Positions 1 through 7,169 of a DNA stretch of 12,148 bases are shown here, one piece after another (position 1 is the stretch's first letter; the number at the start of each line of letters is the position of its first letter). The DNA comes from an uncultured Flavobacteriales bacterium (GTDB lineage Bacteria > Bacteroidota > Bacteroidia > Flavobacteriales_D > Sanyastnellaceae). The notes beneath the pieces were generated by a model. It did not search any database. It was not told the DNA's origin and worked only from the letters and a program-made list of their open reading frames with translations. The position numbers were made by a program, and so were the translations under genes. Location of the stretch: assembly GCA_937996585.1 (NCBI GenBank), contig CALKUW010000095.1, positions 1-12,148 on the forward strand, given 5' to 3'.

Positions 1-25
1 ATGCAACCATTTCCGGATGAACGGA

Positions 26-52
26 ATTGGGTGAACACAGCGTGTATTTTCG
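26..52 (+). promoter_or_regulatory. Possible Bacteroidota-type promoter for the lipoprotein gene
   Basis: A TTG-containing element (TTGG at 26-29) lies 16 nt upstream of TATTTTCG (45-52). The second element matches the Bacteroidota -7 consensus TAnnTTTG except at one base. Initiation a few bases downstream would give a short leader of roughly 10-15 nt before the ATG at 73, normal for this phylum. The match is seen in the sequence. Promoter function is inference, and such short motifs occur by chance. Confidence 0.3.
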
Positions 53-72
53 CGCCCCAAAACCAACCAAGG

Positions 73-393
73 ATGAAACTCCGCAACCTCTTCGGCATCG
101 CTGCCGCTTTCCTGCTCGTCACCGGTTGCAGTGACGACACCACCCCTTGTGACGAGGGCAACAAGGCCGTCATCACCGTGATCAACAACTCCCCCTGCAC
201 GCCCGATGTGAGTGTGGGCGGTGACGAGATCGCCACCGACATGGGCATCCTCGCTTCCCAGAGCGTGGAGGTGGACGCCGGCGACATCGACGTCGAGTTC
301 AGCCTCGCGCTGATTTCCCTCTGCACGGCCTACGAGACGACCGTGACCGTGGCCTGTGGTGACTCCGTCACCGTCGAGTTCACCGGCGAGTGA
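73..393 (+). CDS. Small Cys-rich lipoprotein, unknown function
   Basis: A 106-residue protein I do not recognise. Residues 1-18 form a lipoprotein signal peptide (basic KLR, then a hydrophobic stretch) ending in a lipobox V-T-G-C, so Cys19 should be lipidated. The next residues are S-D-D; acidic residues just after the lipidated Cys resemble the lipoprotein export signal that sends Bacteroidota lipoproteins to the outer face of the outer membrane, although the match is partial. The mature part is about 88 residues, acidic and rich in beta-branched residues, with four further cysteines (26, 42, 84, 95) that could form two disulfides. It looks like one small beta-sandwich domain. The reading frame is open back to position 1, but the signal peptide fixes the start at 73. 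It converges on the esterase gene and is followed directly by a terminator. Confidence 0.8.
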   Translation: MKLRNLFGIAAAFLLVTGCSDDTTPCDEGNKAVITVINNSPCTPDVSVGGDEIATDMGILASQSVEVDAGDIDVEFSLALISLCTAYETTVTVACGDSVTVEFTGE

Positions 394-412
394 TCCCAGA
401 CTGAATTGAAAG

Positions 413-441
413 AAGAGCCCGGCCACCGTGCCGGGCTTTTT
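413..441 (+). terminator. Rho-independent terminator between convergent genes
   Basis: A perfect 8-bp GC-rich stem, AGCCCGGC (416-423) with GCCGGGCT (430-437), encloses a 6-nt loop and runs into a T-tract (437-441). A preceding GAAGA lets the stem extend by weaker pairs. It starts about 20 nt after the lipoprotein stop and ends just before the esterase stop codon (444-446 on the minus strand). It should terminate the plus-strand transcript. The minus-strand side has only a short mixed pyrimidine tract, so termination of the esterase mRNA here is less certain. Confidence 0.85.
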
Positions 442-443
442 CG

Positions 444-1859
444 TTAGGGGTGCACGAGCCCCTTGGAGAGCATCCGTCCGTCGGCCATGACGATGCGGAC
501 GATGCGCAATCCCGGCATGTAGCCCGAAACCGGCATCCTGTCGGTCCAGCCTTCGGCGCGGAAGACCATGCGCCCGTCCACGTCGAGCAACTCCATGCGG
601 GCCACCTCCACGGGGTCGAAGCCCGGTGCCGGGATGATGCGCACCTGCTGGCTGTCCGAGCTGAAGGCGAGCGAGAAGTTTCCGGTCGCGGGGATAGGTG
701 AATCCACGTCGGCGGTTCCCGCCCAGAGCCATTGGTAGGCGTCCGGGAATTCGCGGGCCCAATACCATTCGCTGTGCTCTCCGTCGGCGTGGACGGTGGT
801 CAGGTATTCATCCGTACCCAGTCCCGAAGCCGTCATGGCGGCGTCCATTTCCACCACATCGCCCACGTAGGCAGGTCCCTCCAATTCACCGACCACCGTG
901 TAGACCCGCATGGGATCTGGATGCTCGGCGCCCGTGATGAAACCGAAAATGGGGTCGGCGGTCCAATAGGCAGGGGAGAAGACGCCCACCCGGCTGAAGA
1001 CCCCCGGCTCCCGAAAAGCGGCATACTGGCTGATGAGGCCGCCCATGGAGCTGCCCGCGATGCCAGTGTGCTCCCGGCCCGGCAAGGTGCGGTAGTGTTC
1101 GTCGACCCAGGGCTTCAACGTCTCCACGAGGAAGTCCACATAAGCGTCACCCTCGCCGCCGCCGTAGACAGGGTGGAGGTAGGGGTTGTATTCGTCGAAG
1201 CGGTGCTCCCCGCCATTGTCAATGGCCACTACGATGCAGCCAGGATCGCCCTCGGCGTGCAGGGCATCGAGGGTCTCATCGATTTCCCATTCGCCTGCAA
1301 AGGAGGTCGCCAGGTCGAAACAGTTCTGCCCATCGTGCAGGTACATCACGCGATAATGGTCCTCGCCGTCCGCATAGCCCGGCGGTGTGTAGACGCGGAT
1401 GGTGCGCTCGCGTTCGAGCTGGGGGATGAAGAAATCGGGTTCGAGCACTTCCACGCCCGGTCCGGCCGTCGCGCTGCCCGTGCCGCCTTCGCCCTCCCAT
1501 GAGAGTATGGGCAGGCTTTCGGTTATGGACGCTCCGGTGTAGGCCACCGTGTGGTTGGGCTGGAACCCGCCGGAGGCGTTGCCCTCTCCCGTGGACCAGG
1601 ATCCTCGGGTGAACTTGAATTCGACCGTGCCGACCGGCGGGGTGAAGGTGATGCTCCATGTGCCGTCGCCATCATCGGTCAGCGCATAGGCGGGCTCACC
1701 CGGCTGCCAGCCGTTGAAGTTGCCCGCTACGTAGATCACGTCGTCCGCGGGCGTATTCGCAGGAATGGACGTCACATCCAGGGTCAACTGCGCCATACCG
1801 ATGAAAGACCAGGCAAGGAGCAGGAAGCAAGGCAAAAGCAGCCGGATGTAACAGGACAT
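444..1859 (-). CDS. Secreted esterase with starch-binding-like N-terminal domain
   Basis: A 471-residue protein of the putative esterase family (esterase D / Pfam Esterase type, alpha/beta hydrolase). Residues 1-23 form a signal peptide. Residues about 25-110 resemble a CBM20/CBM48-like beta-sandwich: VYVAGNFNGW-type signature (here VIYVAGNFNGW), then a D-D-G-D-G-T-W turn and an EFKFTRG strand. The hydrolase spans about 137-380: YLHDGQN oxyanion region (173-179), nucleophile elbow G-S-S-M-G with Ser271, probable acid within GELEG (about 325), and catalytic His362 in GEHSEWYW. Residues about 390-471 are a beta-rich tail (LLDVDGRMVF, LRIVRIVMADGR) resembling a T9SS type A sorting domain but lacking a clear PNP motif. 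An upstream Met would extend the ORF to 1919, overlapping the upstream gene and burying the signal peptide, so 1859 is preferred. It lies 41 nt downstream of the giant repeat gene on the same strand. The substrate is unknown; carbohydrate-linked or siderophore esters are possible. Confidence 0.85.
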   Translation of the reverse strand: MSCYIRLLLPCFLLLAWSFIGMAQLTLDVTSIPANTPADDVIYVAGNFNGWQPGEPAYALTDDGDGTWSITFTPPVGTVEFKFTRGSWSTGEGNASGGFQPNHTVAYTGASITESLPILSWEGEGGTGSATAGPGVEVLEPDFFIPQLERERTIRVYTPPGYADGEDHYRVMYLHDGQNCFDLATSFAGEWEIDETLDALHAEGDPGCIVVAIDNGGEHRFDEYNPYLHPVYGGGEGDAYVDFLVETLKPWVDEHYRTLPGREHTGIAGSSMGGLISQYAAFREPGVFSRVGVFSPAYWTADPIFGFITGAEHPDPMRVYTVVGELEGPAYVGDVVEMDAAMTASGLGTDEYLTTVHADGEHSEWYWAREFPDAYQWLWAGTADVDSPIPATGNFSLAFSSDSQQVRIIPAPGFDPVEVARMELLDVDGRMVFRAEGWTDRMPVSGYMPGLRIVRIVMADGRMLSKGLVHP

Positions 1860-1863
1860 GAAC

Positions 1864-1871
1864 GCAAAATA
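1864..1871 (-). promoter_or_regulatory. Weak -7-like element before the esterase gene
   Basis: Read on the minus strand, the 41-nt gap between the giant gene and the esterase contains TATTTTGC a few bases before the start codon. It resembles the Bacteroidota -7 box TAnnTTTG but is one base short, and it shares GTATTTT with the element before the lipoprotein gene. It could give the esterase its own nearly leaderless promoter, but no convincing -33 element is seen. Low confidence. Confidence 0.15.
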
Positions 1872-1900
1872 CCGTCCTGCTACCACATCGCAGGTCGGGT

Positions 1901-4900
1901 TCAGAAGTCCTTCACGCAACGCACGGAATAGCCTTCACCAGCCGAAGGGGATTCACGCAATATTCCCTCGTCTCCGGAGATCAACCCACGGGACCAGATT
2001 CCAACATCTGCATTGAGTGATGAGGTCCAGTACCAAGCAGAATTCCCAGGACCCAGGACTTCGCCGCTGGCCATTCTCCTGCCAGCGGGCAGACCTGTGA
2101 AGCCGGATTGGTTCGTGCCCGCAGTCGACCAAAGGCTTGAATTGGCTTTGAATTTGCTTCCAATGGCGTGATCAACACCCCGGGAACCGGTTTCCGCAAC
2201 TTCCTCCAGATCCAGTCCGACAAAGAGCTCAGCGGTCATCCATTCCTCATCTGTTGGCACATGCCATCCCCAAGGACATACACCCCGAGGGTCTTGTATG
2301 GCGTATCCATTGTAAAGGAGGCCATATGTCGTTGAGGCTGCACTGTCCGAATCGGCCCAATGCCAGGCCCCTGTCTCATCGTCGGACCAGGCTGCATCAT
2401 CCAATCCAAAGCCCATGGCCTGACCATTGGAATAATGCGGTGTGCGCAGGTTTTCCTGAAACCAGCAGTGTCCTCCGATGTCGATGGTGGCATAGTTGTA
2501 GCCATGCCAATCAACGGCGTCTCCGCATGCAAAAGGCACTTCCACCAAACACGGGTCAAACACGGGGGCATCCGATTCGCACATCAGGCCAAAGCTGCCC
2601 AAGAGCAAAAGCAGGTCTTGAGTAGCTACCTCACCGCTGTTGTCAATGTCCGAAGGACAGGCATCCAACCAAGCGGACAGGTCAGTTTCGGGACCAATGA
2701 AGCTGAACACGCAGCTTCCGTCGTCCCAGGTGGCTTCTGGCAGATAACTGCATGACTCGACATAGGTGCAACCGGGACGATCGAGCAGATCGCATATGCC
2801 ATCATGGTCTGCGTCCATCAGACAGTCCCCTCCGCATATCCCCAAAGCGTCCCTCTCTCCAAAGCAATCGTCCGCGCCATCACATATCCCATCTTCATCC
2901 GCATCAGGACACTCCTGCCCACAATCCAGAGGATGACCCAGCATGATGCTGTCAGGAACGGACGTCGCGACCAAACCATTGAAGGGGTCATCCAGTCCCT
3001 CTTGTTCCATGTAGTCCAGGAGGGCGGGAAATACATCGGTCACATCCATGTGCCTCAATATGCTGTGGTCATCGATGGTGTGCAGTTGGACGCCACCAAT
3101 GACCTGCTCTACGGGGTTGGGCCCGAGTTCTTCCGGGGAAAGAATCCGAACGAAATCGTCGTTGACGCCGTCGCTGCCGATCATCCAGGCTCCGACGGAT
3201 CCATCTGAATACAAAACCGCCGAGACCAAATCCGAATCGAACTGAACCACTTCTCCCCCTGCAAGAATGGCGGGTGGGATGCCCAATTCCCAAGCACCCT
3301 GCATCATCCATGTGGGGTCTTCCAATGCCTCTTCCAAGGAAATCCCTTGGTCGAGATAAGCCTCCACTGCGAAGAGGGTTCCGTCTTCTTTGCGGAGAAT
3401 GCAGGAATAGTCAGAGCATACCATCTCCGCGATGCCCTCATTGAAACCATTGGGCAGGGCCCAATTGCTATTCGTGTAGCTTGACACTGTACCGTCCTGA
3501 AGCAGGGCGTGATAATTGGCGAATCCTGAGACCTCAACATCTGCAACACCGGTCAGCATCTCCATCCACTCCGTCAGGTTGACCTGTTCATCCGGCCCAA
3601 ACTCGCCATCCGGGTTGACACTTTGCCGCAGTTGGGCTCCTTGGACTCCCCATCCCGCAACAGTGCCGTTGGAGCGCAGTGCCATGTTCAAGTCCAATCC
3701 AGCCGCGATATCAATGAAATCATTCCCTTCAGGAACCTGAAGGTCTTCAGCGAGGAGTGCAATGAACACATCTCCATCGTAGGCATCCGCATAGTGGGTT
3801 TGCGTCATGCGCAGAATGGTCTGAATGACTTCATTCGAAGAGGGAGCATGACTTTGGAGGGACCCATCCTCCATGAGGAGAACGACACCTGAGAGCGAAA
3901 CCGCACCATCTTCCACATGGCTCCATGTTTCAGTCAGAAGCGGGGAAAGGTCGATTTCATTGATGCCTAATGAAGCACCTAAAATGTTCACACTCCCACC
4001 GAATGAGGCCTCTCCTTGAGCATTGACCATCAGGTGGTAGGAGAAGTGGGTCCGGAACTTGGGAACCGTGCGATTGCACGAACAGTAATCACATGTTCCA
4101 GTGGAGGGTACATCGGGATTGTAATTGCATGCCATGGGGTCACCACACCCTTCGCACGACCCATATTCACATGTCCCCGAATCCCAAATCGCTTCAGGTT
4201 CAAAATTGCAGGCATTGGAATCGGTGCAGCCCCCACAACCGTCAAACTCACACAGGCTGGGGGAATTGGCTTGAGGATTGAAGTTGCAAGCTGCAGGTGA
4301 CATGCATCCCACGATGAAGATGTCATCACATTCACCTGGAAGCGTGGCGGATATATTGAAGTTCGCCGCCCGCGAATCCATGCATCCACGCACTTCCTCT
4401 TCATCACAGATGCCATTGGTGTTTTCGTCATTGGTGCAAATGCAACCACAAGGCTCAATCACTTCGCCTACACAGGGGTCTTCAACATCGCAAAGACCGT
4501 CTTCGTCACGGTCCAGACACCATTCAGTGCATCGGGGCCGGCTGAAAGCATGCACCCCACGTGTCACGCCCTGCATGGCCAAGTACCGGCGCTGGTCGAT
4601 CTGATGAACCCGCCCATCGTAATCAAGAAGGGCGAATTTGCTCGTGAGTGGATTGCCGTCAATGGCTTGAACGTGTTCAATGGGGTTTGGAAGCGGGAGT
4701 TTGCCCCACATGACCACTGAACTGTCGGCCAGAAGCGCCATGCTGCATGCATACGAGGCTGCCACATCGACAACGGGTTGGCTGAATTCAGGGGGTGCGC
4801 ACTGGCCGTAATTATTGGTTCCCCAGCAGACTACCGATCCGTCCGTGGTCAATGCCACATTGTGTTCCGAGGCGGAGAGTTTATCGATGGAGATGCCGGG

Positions 4901-7006
4901 AGGGGGTGTGCACTGTCCCGACTCATCGGCACCAACGGCCATTACGATGTGTCCCTGCACATCCCAGGCAATGGTGTGTCGGCTTCCAGCTTCCACTCCC
5001 ACAGCGTTTTCTACTTCCGGGAAATCAACTTGCCCATGCCCATTCCAGCCCCAACCGACAAGTGTTCCATCCTCCGTTATGGCAGCGGCATGGAATGCGC
5101 CAGCGGAAAAGGAACGGACGGCTCCCAGACCATCGGGGATACTGACCTGGCCAAATTCATCGTTCCCTTCTCCATGTAAGGTGGAGTCCGTGTCCATGAT
5201 GAGAATGAACTGCCCGCCTGCATCCAAGGCGATGGACTGACCCCAATCGGTCGGCAACTGCTGAGGATTGGGGGTGATGAACGGGCAATCGAATAGAGAA
5301 CCGTCCATCGTCAGCAGGGTCGCCTGCTGATTGTAGTATTCGTAACCTGGATTCCCTGACTCAAATGGAATGCCTGATGCTGCAGCGATGTCAGGAGGGA
5401 ATGAGCAGGAACAATATTCACAGCTTTCGTCATCGATGCTCGATTCAGGATCGAAGTTGCACGCCAAAGGATCAGGACATCCGTAACAGCTGTAATCACA
5501 GGAGTCAGGTAACGTCGCGGTCTCATTGTAGTTGCAGGCATCCGGTTCAAGACAACCGTAACAGGAATAATCACACTCGCCTTCCAGCAGGGCGATGGGG
5601 TCAAAGTTGCAGGCCAGCTGGTCCAGGCAACCATAACAACTGTAGTCGCAAGACCCATCCGATACTGTAGCCAGCTCATCATAATTGCATGCATCCAGAT
5701 CCTTGCAGCCCAGACAAAACCATGGATGGGTGAATGCTGTGAAAACCGCAGTGGCTGCACCGAAAAGTCCATCGAGTGTGGCCACTCCGAACCGCACAAC
5801 ATCTCCACTGTCGAGGTTGAGGACAATGGGGACTTGATAGGGGTAGTCCCAGGTCTGTTGACCTGCGGGAAGAAACGGGGCGGGCAGCAGTTGGTCGGGG
5901 GGGAGAAGGAAGGGATCCGTCCCAATGCCATCGGGGGCGAGAAGGTCTTTGCCGTGGGCCCAGGTATCCAATGGTGCGAGCACGAACCCCGGCGGCGGAG
6001 TTGTGGTCAGGTAATCGACAAATCCCGTGGATACACCATTGACTTCAAGTATGGGCGGATCCCAGTTGGCTCCACCGTCCAGCGTGTTGTAACCGAAAGT
6101 GAACTGCAAGAGCATGGACGTTGGAGCAGCAATGGAGGCCCATGTTGTGTCTCCAAGGTCATTGTCTTTGCCCTGAATAATGAGGGAGCGTTCATCAAGC
6201 GTGATGAGCTCGGGGTCGGAAATGCTCCATTGATCAGCAGCAAGCCAACCCTGCAATCCGAAAGTCCAATTTTCAGCGATGCTCCATGTTCCGCAGTCAC
6301 CTGGATATATGCAGACCGACTCGTGAATGCTCTCGGCATTGAAGTTGAGGGCCTCAGGATCGAGACAACCCGCTATGCCTGAAGGGCATTGCCCCAAAAA
6401 ATCCGGAATGCCAGCCTGGTTGTCGTTGCAGTCGTTGAGTGAACAGATGCCATCGCCATCGAGGTCAAGGAGCACACCTTCGCAGTTGCAATCTGGCGTG
6501 AGGATGGCATCGGTTTCGCACGGGTCCTCGGAAATGCACGGATAACCTGGATACAAGCAGTCACCAATGTCGAATGTTGCGGAGTCGACATAATTGCAGG
6601 CATAAGGGTCGGTGCAGCCCGGTATGCCCAGCATGCATTCGACATAGACAGCCCAGCATGTACTGGTCCATTCTTCTTGACAGGTGGGAAGAAGTGCGAG
6701 TACGGCATCATAACAGTCCGGATCCGCAGGAATGTATCCCATTGGAATACCACAGCCCACAAGAGGATTGCTGCAATCGGGAAGAGGACCACACCAGTAA
6801 AGCACAGGACCACCAAAGGTGAAATCCTCATCCGGAATCAAGGGATGCTGCTCGAATTCACAGCTGCCATCTTCAATGTTGGCGTACGGATCGTAGTTGC
6901 AAGCCCCAGGGTCTGTACATCCAGATATGTCCTGGGTTTGGGCAGCGGCCTCTGCGCCGATGGCAATGACCATCAAAAACCTGACAATCAAGGCGGTTTG
7001 GTTCAT
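1901..7006 (-). CDS. Giant exported Cys-rich CTDP-repeat / RCC1-like / FISUMP protein
   Basis: A 1701-residue extracellular protein of unknown function. Residues 1-22 form a signal peptide. Twelve Cys-rich repeats (G-C-x-D-P-x-A-C-N-Y/F ... G-S-C type) start at Cys30, 131, 214, 434, 460, 485, 510, 875, 901, 927, 954 and 1413. Residues about 233-430 look like a beta-sandwich (MAM / choice-of-anchor-like). Two RCC1-like propeller regions, about 550-820 and 985-1320, carry motifs such as A-I-T-E-D-G-T-L-V-G-W-G and M-A-L-R-S-N-G-T-V-A-G-W-G. Thrombospondin-type-3-like calcium loops (D-x-D-x-D-G-x-C) lie at 181, 832, 1368 and 1398, and a dockerin-like loop at 1453-1465. Residues about 1498-1701 match the FISUMP (Fib_succ_major) domain: GHCWFQENLRTP, CPWGWHVPTDEEW, GLPAGRR and terminal YSVRCVKD. 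No T9SS tail follows. Its GC (about 52% in hand-counted lines) is well below its neighbours. An adhesin, matrix or surface-display role is inferred. It is transcribed divergently from the kelch gene and upstream of the esterase. Confidence 0.9.
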   Translation of the reverse strand: MNQTALIVRFLMVIAIGAEAAAQTQDISGCTDPGACNYDPYANIEDGSCEFEQHPLIPDEDFTFGGPVLYWCGPLPDCSNPLVGCGIPMGYIPADPDCYDAVLALLPTCQEEWTSTCWAVYVECMLGIPGCTDPYACNYVDSATFDIGDCLYPGYPCISEDPCETDAILTPDCNCEGVLLDLDGDGICSLNDCNDNQAGIPDFLGQCPSGIAGCLDPEALNFNAESIHESVCIYPGDCGTWSIAENWTFGLQGWLAADQWSISDPELITLDERSLIIQGKDNDLGDTTWASIAAPTSMLLQFTFGYNTLDGGANWDPPILEVNGVSTGFVDYLTTTPPPGFVLAPLDTWAHGKDLLAPDGIGTDPFLLPPDQLLPAPFLPAGQQTWDYPYQVPIVLNLDSGDVVRFGVATLDGLFGAATAVFTAFTHPWFCLGCKDLDACNYDELATVSDGSCDYSCYGCLDQLACNFDPIALLEGECDYSCYGCLEPDACNYNETATLPDSCDYSCYGCPDPLACNFDPESSIDDESCEYCSCSFPPDIAAASGIPFESGNPGYEYYNQQATLLTMDGSLFDCPFITPNPQQLPTDWGQSIALDAGGQFILIMDTDSTLHGEGNDEFGQVSIPDGLGAVRSFSAGAFHAAAITEDGTLVGWGWNGHGQVDFPEVENAVGVEAGSRHTIAWDVQGHIVMAVGADESGQCTPPPGISIDKLSASEHNVALTTDGSVVCWGTNNYGQCAPPEFSQPVVDVAASYACSMALLADSSVVMWGKLPLPNPIEHVQAIDGNPLTSKFALLDYDGRVHQIDQRRYLAMQGVTRGVHAFSRPRCTEWCLDRDEDGLCDVEDPCVGEVIEPCGCICTNDENTNGICDEEEVRGCMDSRAANFNISATLPGECDDIFIVGCMSPAACNFNPQANSPSLCEFDGCGGCTDSNACNFEPEAIWDSGTCEYGSCEGCGDPMACNYNPDVPSTGTCDYCSCNRTVPKFRTHFSYHLMVNAQGEASFGGSVNILGASLGINEIDLSPLLTETWSHVEDGAVSLSGVVLLMEDGSLQSHAPSSNEVIQTILRMTQTHYADAYDGDVFIALLAEDLQVPEGNDFIDIAAGLDLNMALRSNGTVAGWGVQGAQLRQSVNPDGEFGPDEQVNLTEWMEMLTGVADVEVSGFANYHALLQDGTVSSYTNSNWALPNGFNEGIAEMVCSDYSCILRKEDGTLFAVEAYLDQGISLEEALEDPTWMMQGAWELGIPPAILAGGEVVQFDSDLVSAVLYSDGSVGAWMIGSDGVNDDFVRILSPEELGPNPVEQVIGGVQLHTIDDHSILRHMDVTDVFPALLDYMEQEGLDDPFNGLVATSVPDSIMLGHPLDCGQECPDADEDGICDGADDCFGERDALGICGGDCLMDADHDGICDLLDRPGCTYVESCSYLPEATWDDGSCVFSFIGPETDLSAWLDACPSDIDNSGEVATQDLLLLLGSFGLMCESDAPVFDPCLVEVPFACGDAVDWHGYNYATIDIGGHCWFQENLRTPHYSNGQAMGFGLDDAAWSDDETGAWHWADSDSAASTTYGLLYNGYAIQDPRGVCPWGWHVPTDEEWMTAELFVGLDLEEVAETGSRGVDHAIGSKFKANSSLWSTAGTNQSGFTGLPAGRRMASGEVLGPGNSAWYWTSSLNADVGIWSRGLISGDEGILRESPSAGEGYSVRCVKDF
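1904..2515 (-). other. FISUMP (Fib_succ_major) domain coding segment
   Basis: This encodes residues about 1498-1701 of the giant protein. Family hallmarks visible in order are an opening Y-N-Y-A-T-I-D-I-G, then C-W-F-Q-E-N-L-R-T, a Y-G-L-L-Y-N-G-Y-A segment, C-P-W-G-W-H-V-P-T-D-E-E-W, the G-L-P-A-G-R-R turn, Y-W-T-S-S, and the closing S-V-R-C-V-K-D. The family was defined in Fibrobacter succinogenes and is frequent in Bacteroidota surface proteins; its biochemical function is not well known. Here it forms the extreme C-terminus, where a T9SS tail would normally be expected. Confidence 0.85.
4091..4384 (-). repeat. Second cluster of four CTDP-type repeats
   Basis: This encodes repeats 8-11 of the giant protein (residues 875-972), with first cysteines at 875, 901, 927 and 954, a period of 26-27 residues. 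The units keep the N-[YF]-N-P core and the terminal Cys but vary at other sites; repeat 8 has Ala in place of the middle Cys. The cluster ends in C-D-Y-C-S-C and leads into the second RCC1-like region, mirroring the end of the first cluster (C-E-Y-C-S-C). Confidence 0.85.
5420..5707 (-). repeat. First cluster of four CTDP-type repeats
   Basis: This encodes repeats 4-7 of the giant protein (residues 434-529), with first cysteines at 434, 460, 485 and 510, a period of 25-26 residues. Three consecutive linkers read D-Y-S-C-Y-G-C. Each unit has three cysteines plus two in the linker, an arrangement that suggests small disulfide- or metal-stabilised modules. The DNA copies differ at synonymous sites, so this is a protein-level repeat rather than recent tandem DNA. 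Confidence 0.9.
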
Positions 7007-7092
7007 GTTTTCAAGTTCGTCAACATGTGACGAGAAGCCAAGCCAACCACGAATTCAGACCGATATTAACGGGGTCATCATTGGTCGGAATG

Positions 7093-7110
7093 TCCCTGAC
7101 TTACCAGGGA
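7093..7110. promoter_or_regulatory. Perfect 6-bp inverted repeat in the divergent intergenic region
   Basis: TCCCTG (7093-7098) and CAGGGA (7105-7110) are separated by 6 nt, about 60 bp before the kelch start and about 87 bp before the giant-gene start. It could be an operator for a dimeric regulator controlling both divergent genes, or a leader hairpin. The rest of the 163-bp region (7007-7169) shows no clear TAnnTTTG promoter element, and I see no other feature in it. A 6-bp inverted repeat can arise by chance. Confidence 0.25.
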
Positions 7111-7169
7111 TGCTTCAGGAGCGAACCATTGTGGCGTTCTTCGGGTTCTCGAAGTGCAACCTGCCCTGC

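Noticed and set aside
732..1502. Long open frame of 256 codons on the plus strand, opposite the esterase gene
   Set aside because: It is a shadow of GC-rich codon use. The minus-strand frame has a signal peptide, family motifs and catalytic residues; the plus-strand frame has none and a composition typical of antisense translation.
1860..1919. Upstream in-frame start for the esterase at 1919
   Set aside because: It adds 20 residues before an obvious signal peptide and overlaps the end of the upstream gene.
2585..2659. Dockerin-like loop as evidence for a cellulosome
   Set aside because: It is a single calcium-loop-like segment (residues 1450-1474). No cohesin, scaffoldin or glycoside hydrolase is present, and such loops are common in Bacteroidota surface proteins.
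4091..5707. Regularly spaced repeats that could suggest a CRISPR array
   Set aside because: The repeats are in frame, diverged at synonymous positions and encode conserved Cys motifs; there are no identical DNA repeats with unique spacers.
7004..7027. Inverted repeat CATGTT / AACATG with a 12-nt spacer at the giant gene start
   Set aside because: Only 6 bp, one arm includes the start codon, and the spacer is long; chance is likely.
6897..7169. Upstream in-frame extension of the kelch gene by 91 codons
   Set aside because: It would overlap the start of the divergent giant gene and place the clear signal peptide internally; the ATG at 7170 is preferred.
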